A stretch of 64,000 bases of DNA from Ruminiclostridium josui JCM 17888 (GTDB taxonomy: Bacteria > Bacillota > Clostridia > Acetivibrionales > DSM-1351). The DNA lies in assembly GCF_000526495.1 (NCBI RefSeq), contig NZ_JAGE01000001.1, forward strand, positions 2,352,001 through 2,416,000, written 5' to 3'. Shown here piece by piece: positions 58,509-64,000 of this stretch. Within the stretch, counting starts at the first letter, position 1; each line of letters begins with the position of its first letter. The notes beneath the pieces are model-generated. The model had not been told where the DNA came from. It searched no databases and saw nothing but the letters and a program-made list of their open reading frames with translations. A program made the position numbers and the translations under genes.

Positions 58509-58895
58509 ATGAATAAGGATCGGAAAACATACACTTTATCTGATAAAGAGTTGAAATTAAAACAAAAATCTATCTTAACGTATACATTACTATTCTTCCC
58601 TTTGTTTGGATATACAATTAACAGAAAAATGATTTATTTTTGGATTGGTGCTCTAATAATTGGTGGAATTTTTTTGGCCATTAAGAGTAGGTTAATACAA
58701 CCTAAAATCAGAATGAAAGTTATGTTAATTGAAATTATTATAACGGGTTGTCTAACTTTATGGATTTTTTCAAACTCAATCTCAATACCCGGCTTTATTA
58801 AAGAAGTTATATTTTTTTTGGTACTAATCGTTTTCTTTTCCTATTATTTTAATCTATTATATAATGGAAAGCTTACAAACGATGTTTCCGTTTAA
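58509..58895 (+). CDS. Small four-helix membrane protein, candidate immunity protein
   Basis: 128 residues from ATG 58509 (AGGAG at 58497-58501; TTG 58503 is less well placed). A charged N terminus, then four hydrophobic segments: ILTYTLLFFPLFGYTI, MIYFWIGALIIGGIFLAI, VMLIEIIITGCLTLWIF and FIKEVIFFLVLIVFFSYYF. It starts 27 bases after the candidate bacteriocin gene, so the two are almost surely cotranscribed. Small multi-helix proteins directly downstream of bacteriocin genes are often immunity proteins; that role is inferred from position only. Confidence 0.65.
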   Translation: MNKDRKTYTLSDKELKLKQKSILTYTLLFFPLFGYTINRKMIYFWIGALIIGGIFLAIKSRLIQPKIRMKVMLIEIIITGCLTLWIFSNSISIPGFIKEVIFFLVLIVFFSYYFNLLYNGKLTNDVSV

Positions 58896-58920
58896 ATAAC
58901 AGAGAAATTAAGTATAAGTG

Positions 58921-58961
58921 GGGTTTCAACCAAAAGTAATGGGTTGAAACCCTATATTTTT
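58921..58961 (+). terminator. Terminator of the candidate bacteriocin operon
   Basis: GGGTTTCAACC (58921-58931) pairs with GGTTGAAACCC (58942-58952), perfect 11 bp, followed by TATATTTTTATTT. Confidence 0.88.
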
Positions 58962-59103
58962 ATTTATTCCCTTAATGCAATATTCCAACGTGCTATGGTA
59001 AGCGGTAAACCATGAGTACCTCGATAGACTCTCTTTAATATGAGATAATTCTTCCATGTTTTCACAAGCTACTTTAAAAAATTGTACAACTTTTTAAAGT
59101 TAG

Positions 59104-59132
59104 CTTGAAAAACTTTAATAAAGTTTTTCAAG
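59104..59132 (+). promoter_or_regulatory. Hairpin at the ribosome binding site of IS66 tnpA
   Basis: CTTGAAAAACTTTA (59104-59117) pairs with TAAAGTTTTTCAAG (59119-59132). The 3' arm ends in the AAG of AAGGAGG, so folding may limit access to the tnpA ribosome binding site. A second A/T-rich inverted repeat lies just upstream (about 59072-59105). Confidence 0.55.
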
Positions 59133-59144
59133 GAGGTTTTATCA

Positions 59145-59510
59145 ATGGAGACTAAAAAAGTACAACAACAGTACCTTCTTTCAAAATGGGCTGCTACTAT
59201 TCAGGAATGCCGTGCTACCGGAATGTCTGTGAAGGATTGGTGCTTGGAAAACAATGTGAATATGGCTCAATTTTTTTATTGGCAGCGTAAAATACGTAAG
59301 CAACTCTGTTCATCGGTAGATAATTCAGCAAAGGATTCGTCAATCACTTTCGCACCCGTTCAACTCACGAATTCCCGTAATAAGTCCTTGCAAGAAGTAT
59401 CTTTTAGCACAGAGATGATTGTTAACGTTGGAGGCTGCCAATTACAAATTAATAATGATACTAGCCCTAAGCTGCTAGAGACAGTACTGAAGGTACTCCA
59501 AAATGTTTAA
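59145..59510 (+). CDS. tnpA: IS66 accessory protein TnpA
   Basis: 121 residues. The N-terminal helix-turn-helix-like segment (KWAATIQECRATGMSVKDWC, then NVNMAQFFYWQRKIRK) is that of IS66 OrfA proteins, thought to bind DNA. AAGGAGG precedes the ATG. It overlaps tnpB by 8 bases (translational coupling), as in complete IS66 elements. Confidence 0.93.
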   Translation: METKKVQQQYLLSKWAATIQECRATGMSVKDWCLENNVNMAQFFYWQRKIRKQLCSSVDNSAKDSSITFAPVQLTNSRNKSLQEVSFSTEMIVNVGGCQLQINNDTSPKLLETVLKVLQNV

Positions 59511-59859
59511 TAATGCTACTGGTTTTGACCAGATTTACATTGCATGTGGTTATACCGATTTGCGCCAAGGAATTGATGGCCTTGCTGGGATGGTTCAAAA
59601 TCAATTTCATTTAAATCCTTTTCAAAATATCCTGTTTCTTTTCTGCGGAAGAAAAACAACAAGGATAAAAGGTCTTCTTTGGGAAGGTGATGGTTTTGTA
59701 TTACTATACAAGCGTTTAGAAGGCGGAAGATTTCAATGGCCTCGCAGTGAAGCAGAAATGAAAGAAATCACACCTAAACAATTCCGATGGCTAACAGAAG
59801 GTCTTGCCATTGAGCAAGCAAAAGCTGTTAAGAAAGTGTCTCCCAGCCGTATTATCTAG
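59503..59859 (+). CDS. tnpB: IS66 accessory protein TnpB
   Basis: 118 residues of the IS66 OrfB type (unrelated to the RNA-guided TnpB of IS200/IS605). Hallmarks are YIACGYTDLRQGIDGLAG, LFLFCGRKTTRIKGLLWEGD and GFVLLYKRLEGGRFQWP. Required for efficient transposition of IS66 elements; mechanism not established. Starts inside the end of tnpA. Confidence 0.95.
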   Translation: MFNNATGFDQIYIACGYTDLRQGIDGLAGMVQNQFHLNPFQNILFLFCGRKTTRIKGLLWEGDGFVLLYKRLEGGRFQWPRSEAEMKEITPKQFRWLTEGLAIEQAKAVKKVSPSRII

Positions 59860-59975
59860 TGGATAACTCTTTTGAAATTGTGCAAAACCTCACATATTTT
59901 CCGTAATTATCCACGACTTTTAAAACTTGAGACTTTTCTATTCCATTGTGTCTTTTTTCATGATATTGTAGATTC

Positions 59976-61592
59976 ATGGATAAAACATTTACAGAACTGG
60001 AATTAACTAAATATAGTAAAAAAGATATTGTTCAGCTTTTTCTGAAGCAGCAGGCCATACTTGAAAAACAAAGCACTCAATTAGAAGAAATGAATAAAAA
60101 CATCACTCTTCTGATAGAAGCAAATAAAATTGGAAAGCAGAAAAGATTTGGACGTTCATCTGAAAAGATGGTATATGATGAGCAGATGGAACTGTGCTTT
60201 AACGAAGCAGAAGTAACTGCTGCCGGAAAGCTTATTGAAGAACCTGAATTTGATGAAGTATGTCCTAAGCCATATAAGCGAAAAAAAGCAAAAGGAAAAC
60301 GTAATGAGGACTTAAAGGATTTGCCTGTCAGTATCATTGAACATACTCTTAATGACGATGAGCTAAGATCTATTTTCGGAGACACATGGAAACGACTGCC
60401 TGATGAAGTGTACAAGCGCCTTCAATTTCACCCTGCTACATTTGAGGTGGAAGAGCATCATGTTGCAGTATATGCAGGAAAGGACAATCAAACCATTGTA
60501 AAGGCAAACCGCCCTGTTGATCTATTGCGCAACAGTATTGTAACGCCAACTCTGGCAGCTGGTATACTAAATGGAAAATATATAAATGCTCTTCCTCTAT
60601 ACAGGTTGGAACAGGAGTTTAAGAGAAATGACATACATATATCCAGACAGGTAATGGCAAACTGGACAATACAATGTGCCGAGAGGTACCTGTCACTATT
60701 GTATGATAGAATGCATCAGGAACTCTATCAGTGCAGCGTATCACAGGCTGATGAGACACCAGTGCTTGTTTCAAAGGATGGTAGATCTGCCGGTTCTAAA
60801 AGCTACATGTGGGTATATCGTACGGGCAAAATGTACGAGGCTCCGCCCATTATCCTGTATGATTACCAGAAAACGCGTAAAGCTGATCATCCAAGAGAAT
60901 TTCTCAAGGGGTATAAAGGGATTATTGTAACCGATGGATATGAAGTTTACCACAAGCTTGAGAAAGAAGAACCAGACATAAAGATAGCAGGATGTTGGAG
61001 TTATGCCCGTCGTAGGTTTGCGGATGTTGTCAAGACAATGGACAAAGAAACCGCTAAAGATACATTAGCATATGCAGCATTAAAACAAATAGCTTTGATA
61101 TATAAAACAGATAATGATCTTTTGGGGCTATCTCCACAAGAGAGAGTTGTCAGACGTAAGCTTCTTGTAAAACCTCAAGTAGAAGCTTTCTTTGCATGGG
61201 TTAAAGAGCATAGAAGTGACGTTCCATCACAATCAGAAACAGGCAAAGGCTTTACCTATTGCCTAAATCAAGAAAAATATCTAAGAACATTTCTTGAAAA
61301 TGGTTACGTACCTCTGGATAATAATGCTACAGAGGGAGCTATAAGGGGCTTCTGCATAGGAAAAAACAACTGGCATTTGATAGACACAGTTCAAGGAGCC
61401 CAGGCAAGCGCAATAATTTACAGTATTGCAGAAACAGCTAAGGCTAATAACTTAAAACCATACCATTACTTTAAATATTTACTGCAGCAGCTTCCCCAAC
61501 ATATGGATGATAAGAATACATCCTTTATAGACAAGCTGCTTCCTTGGTCAGAAGATTTGCCTGAAGAATGCAGAAAAGCAACTCAAAATTAG
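59976..61592 (+). CDS. tnpC: IS66 transposase TnpC
   Basis: 538 residues, full length. The N-terminal coiled coil (LFLKQQAILEKQSTQLEEMN) is followed by an IS66-type DNA-binding region and a DDE catalytic domain: Asp in SQADETPVLV, Asp in IIVTDGYEVY and Glu in DNNATEGAIRGFCIGKNNW. ATG 59976 has a poor ribosome binding site, and the 116-base gap after tnpB is larger than usual. No frame damage. Confidence 0.95.
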   Translation: MDKTFTELELTKYSKKDIVQLFLKQQAILEKQSTQLEEMNKNITLLIEANKIGKQKRFGRSSEKMVYDEQMELCFNEAEVTAAGKLIEEPEFDEVCPKPYKRKKAKGKRNEDLKDLPVSIIEHTLNDDELRSIFGDTWKRLPDEVYKRLQFHPATFEVEEHHVAVYAGKDNQTIVKANRPVDLLRNSIVTPTLAAGILNGKYINALPLYRLEQEFKRNDIHISRQVMANWTIQCAERYLSLLYDRMHQELYQCSVSQADETPVLVSKDGRSAGSKSYMWVYRTGKMYEAPPIILYDYQKTRKADHPREFLKGYKGIIVTDGYEVYHKLEKEEPDIKIAGCWSYARRRFADVVKTMDKETAKDTLAYAALKQIALIYKTDNDLLGLSPQERVVRRKLLVKPQVEAFFAWVKEHRSDVPSQSETGKGFTYCLNQEKYLRTFLENGYVPLDNNATEGAIRGFCIGKNNWHLIDTVQGAQASAIIYSIAETAKANNLKPYHYFKYLLQQLPQHMDDKNTSFIDKLLPWSEDLPEECRKATQN

Positions 61593-61673
61593 CAAAATTA
61601 TATCCGCCGAAAGGCGGTATTTTTGTATAGGTACTCATGGTTTACCGCTTACGTGCTATGTATATAATTAAAT

Positions 61674-62943
61674 TGTCCTGAACGGTACTTGGGTTGACAC
61701 TCCTCTGGGAAATATTAAGTTTTGTTTATTCGGCACTTCCAATATGGAGGTGCCTTTCTATGTCAAACCGGCGCCTGGTCTGATATCTTTCTTTTGCCCT
61801 CATCGCCGGGCGGGCTAGACCCTACAACTTAACTTGCCGGATCATTCAGAAGTTTCTCTCTGGCAAGTAGCAGGCTGTCCAGAAACGTCTGCATCGGTGT
61901 TCTGCCTTTACACCTTTTACCCTGATGTGTACGCTCTTCGTTGTATTCTAGCATAAAGAAATCCAAATCTTCCTGCATTTGTTCAACTGATTTATACATT
62001 GTCCTTCGGAATGCGGGTTTATAAAATTCGTTCAAAATCGTTTGGTTAAATCGTTCGCAAATACCGTTCGTTTGGGGGCTTTTAGCCTTTGTCATTGTAT
62101 GCTCTATGTCATTCATCTGCAGAAATAGTTCATACAGGTGCTTCTCGGGTGCTCCGCAATATTCCGTTCCTCTGTCCGTGAGTACTCTCATTACAGGTAT
62201 CATGTGGTTCTCAAAGAACGGCAATACTCTATCATTTAATATATCTGCTGCTGTCACTGGCACCTTGGCTGTATACAATTTTGCGAATCCCACTGCCGAG
62301 TAAGTATCTATGGCAGTTTGCTGATATATTCGTCCAACACCTTTGATATAGCCTACATAGAAGGTGTCTTGTGCTAATAAATATCCCGGATGCTGAGTAT
62401 CAATCTCATCTATTGATATATTCTTTTCCTGCTGTGCCTTTTCCAGAGCAGCAAGTTGGTCTTCAGTGTAGAGTATACCTTCCTTTGCAGCCTTTTCTTC
62501 AAGCTTCTTAAGTCTCTTGTCAAAGGTTTCTATATTATATCTCTGCCAGATTGATCTTACCCCTCCGGCTGATACAAGAACTCCTTGTTTTCTCAGTTCG
62601 TTACTTGCCCTGAGTTGCCCGTATGCCGGCTTTTCATATGCTATTCTTAATACGGCTTCCTCAGTTTCTGGAGCAACCCTGTTTTTCATACAAGGCTTTC
62701 TTCTGGTCTTGTCCTTTAACCCTTCCAGACCATTTTCCTCGTAAGCTTTCTTAATGTCATAGAAGTGCTGTCTGCTGACTCCATGAATTTTACATGCTTC
62801 ACTTACGTTTTGAAGATATTCGGCCAACTCAATCAGGCTCATTTTGTTTTTAACTATACGATCTTGTGCTGTCATAATTGAAATCTCCTCCTACAATTTA
62901 ATTATTGTCCAGAGGAGATATTGCCCAACATTATTCAGATACT
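61674..62943 (-). mobile_element. IS481-type insertion sequence
   Basis: Imperfect terminal repeats: the left end (from about 61674, CTGAACGGTACTTGGG then CTCCTCTGG) matches the inverted right end (CTGAATAATGTTGGG then CTCCTCTGG, to about 62943). One transposase gene fills it. A hairpin at 61735-61757 (GGCACTTCC/GGAGGTGCC) lies beyond the transposase stop. Exact ends and target duplication are unclear. It starts about 14 bases after the IS66 target repeat. Confidence 0.75.
61829..62875 (-). CDS. IS481-family DDE transposase
   Basis: 348 residues. An N-terminal helix-turn-helix (NVSEACKIHGVSRQHFYDIK) and an rve-type integrase core with Asp in LAQDTFYVG, Asp in LTDRGTEYCG and Glu in TNGICERFNQTIL; the ending NEERTHQGKRCKGRTPMQTF is typical. 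AGGAGG on the minus strand precedes the ATG. The frame is intact. Confidence 0.93.
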   Translation of the reverse strand: MTAQDRIVKNKMSLIELAEYLQNVSEACKIHGVSRQHFYDIKKAYEENGLEGLKDKTRRKPCMKNRVAPETEEAVLRIAYEKPAYGQLRASNELRKQGVLVSAGGVRSIWQRYNIETFDKRLKKLEEKAAKEGILYTEDQLAALEKAQQEKNISIDEIDTQHPGYLLAQDTFYVGYIKGVGRIYQQTAIDTYSAVGFAKLYTAKVPVTAADILNDRVLPFFENHMIPVMRVLTDRGTEYCGAPEKHLYELFLQMNDIEHTMTKAKSPQTNGICERFNQTILNEFYKPAFRRTMYKSVEQMQEDLDFFMLEYNEERTHQGKRCKGRTPMQTFLDSLLLAREKLLNDPAS

Positions 62944-62984
62944 GTCAAGTGAAGTCAATTCTCTAGCAATTAAATTAATATTCC

Positions 62985-63410
62985 TCAATAATTCCTCACC
63001 AACACCTCACAATACGTCTTCTCCTTCCCCTCATACCTGCTCAGTAAATTATGATTCCTCTGTATTTCTTCAATAGTAAAGTCTTTGTACAGTTCCCTTA
63101 CATACTCACAATCATTGTATGATAACAGGAATTTACCTTTCATGTTTTTCAATGTTTTGGCAAGTCTTTCATGATCCTCCGGTTTGAACTCAGCCTGATA
63201 ATACTTTTCTGTTCCATAATACGGCGGATCCAGATAGAAGAAAGCTTCGGGCCTGTCGTATATTTTAATCAGATTTTCGAAGTCTCTGTTTTCCACTATC
63301 ACTCCGGCTATTCTTTTACTAATCCTGTCCAGATATTCTGTCATATTGGCAATATTCTTTTTAATGCAACCAAAATCTCTCTGGTTACTACCGTATATAT
63401 TGAAAATCGA
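62985..63410 (-). pseudogene. DNA adenine methyltransferase (D12 class), 5'-truncated
   Basis: The reverse strand encodes the C-terminal part of a Dam-like N6-adenine methylase: GSNQRDFGCIKKNIANMTEY, then FFYLDPPYYGTE (the DPPY catalytic motif) and a natural ending CEVLVRNY. The frame is open from about 63410, but the N-terminal AdoMet-binding region (FxGxG) and target-recognition domain are missing. A short product from ATG 63344 (119 residues) would be inactive. The break coincides with the start of the oppositely directed ORF at 63412. Confidence 0.85.
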
Positions 63411-63411
63411 A

Positions 63412-64000
63412 ATGTCAGATGGAAGCCTAACTATAAGCGAATCATGCGGATATGATGGAACTTATACCGTCGGTCATTTTGTGTTTGATTTTATAGAGGC
63501 TGATCTTAGTCATTTAATTGCTTCAACATACGATTTTAATGAAACGCTTCCGGCCTTATCCGATATACGTGAATCGTCAAATATAAGCGTTGCGGGGTTT
63601 ATTTTGAATGCTATCGCATCTATGACGGACACGCCGGACGTAACCAGAAAAAAGATAAAGGCACTCCAAAGAAAGCAAGCCACTTTCCGAAGTGCCATTT
63701 CGTCATGTTTAGATATTGATGGAGAAGGCGCAGAATTGACTTCTTGCGAACGATTCGACTTGTTAGAGTATAGCCGGCGAAGTGTGATACAAGATATAGC
63801 ATTTGGCAAAAACAGCGATCTTAAAGCTGGATATGTAGTCGTTGACGGAACTGTAAAATCTGTAATTGAATGCGATTCCATTTTATCGCTGTGCTATGTA
63901 GATTTTTGGGAACTTATTAAATCCGGCAAACGGGTAAAGAAATGTGAGAACTGCGGTCGATACTTTGTCATGTATTCTTCCGCTTCGAAATACTGTGATC
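63412..64000 (+). CDS. Protein with C-terminal Cys motif (CENCGRYF), partial at window edge
   Basis: An open frame from ATG 63412 to the end of the window, 196 residues and continuing. It has no hydrophobic segment. A Cys-pair motif VKKCENCGRYFVMYSSASKYC near the right edge looks like a zinc ribbon, as in DUF6076-type proteins. No ribosome binding site precedes ATG 63412, because the bases upstream belong to the methylase remnant on the other strand, so the true N terminus is probably lost. Likely of phage or plasmid origin; function unknown. Confidence 0.6.
   Translation, partial: MSDGSLTISESCGYDGTYTVGHFVFDFIEADLSHLIASTYDFNETLPALSDIRESSNISVAGFILNAIASMTDTPDVTRKKIKALQRKQATFRSAISSCLDIDGEGAELTSCERFDLLEYSRRSVIQDIAFGKNSDLKAGYVVVDGTVKSVIECDSILSLCYVDFWELIKSGKRVKKCENCGRYFVMYSSASKYCD

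Larger units (their letters stand above)
58998..61652 (+). mobile_element. Intact IS66-family insertion sequence (2,655 bp)
   Basis: Perfect 24-bp terminal inverted repeats (58998-59021 and 61629-61652, beginning GTAAGCGGTAAACC) enclose tnpA, tnpB and tnpC. An 8-bp direct repeat GTGCTATG flanks both ends (58990-58997 and 61653-61660), the target duplication size of IS66. All three genes are open, so insertion is recent and the copy is probably active. Confidence 0.97.

Noticed and set aside
63510-63881. Minus-strand ORF of 123 codons near the right edge
   Set aside because: It lies opposite a longer plus-strand frame that contains a CxxC motif and stays open to the window end; no ribosome binding site or family match on the minus strand.

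Overview
The window looks like chromosomal DNA of a low-GC, Gram-positive, spore-forming anaerobe of the Clostridia. The evidence is the A/T-rich base composition, strong AGGAGG-type ribosome binding sites, a tig-clpP-clpX-lonB run with the sporulation-type Lon, a tsaE-tsaB-rimI operon and an ECF sigma/anti-sigma pair. A mesophilic cellulolytic clostridium of the Ruminiclostridium type is my best guess, but no marker here proves the genus.

Region 1 (1-30,720) is a nonribosomal peptide synthetase locus. A two-module enzyme (C-A-PCP-C-A-PCP-E) is followed by a type II thioesterase gene interrupted by an in-frame TAG, then by a seven-module enzyme of about 7,385 residues. Specificity letters read from the nine adenylation domains suggest Phe, D-Phe, Asn-like, Asn, aromatic, Val, Val, Val, Leu. 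This order closely resembles residues 3-10 of tyrocidine. The first two C-A units are a near-exact 2,492-bp tandem duplication. The assembly line ends in half a condensation domain and has no terminal thioesterase. Upstream partners probably lie left of the window.

Region 2 (30,720-31,600) is a scar. The NRPS terminator abuts the 5' remnant of a reverse-strand NRAMP (MntH) gene, whose DtxR/MntR-type regulator is intact next to it with two DtxR-like boxes between them.

Region 3 (31,780-53,150) is mostly housekeeping: an amidohydrolase with tsaE-tsaB-rimI, a Lon-like protease, an ECF sigma/anti-sigma/bactofilin-like operon, a Crh-like HPr paralogue (Asp at position 15, Ser at 46), uvrC, a phosphoesterase, tig, clpP, clpX and lonB. 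Next come a secreted nuclease, a small holin-like protein, tsaD, a cluster of six co-oriented DnaA-box-like 9-mers, a lytic transglycosylase, a Cys-rich protein, a DUF402 protein and a PHP phosphoesterase.

Region 4 (53,190-64,000) is accessory DNA. It holds a P-loop kinase pseudogene (in-frame TAG), a large protein ending in a variant diadenylate-cyclase-like domain, and a decayed transposase. After these comes a compact cassette of a secreted subtilisin-like protease, a secreted hydrophobic protein with a 24-bp palindrome at its promoter, and a small membrane protein. I propose the cassette as a candidate bacteriocin-maturation-immunity set. An intact IS66-family element (24-bp inverted repeats, 8-bp target duplication) and an IS481-type element follow. 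Last are a 5'-truncated DNA adenine methylase and an Asp/Cys-containing ORF that runs off the right edge.
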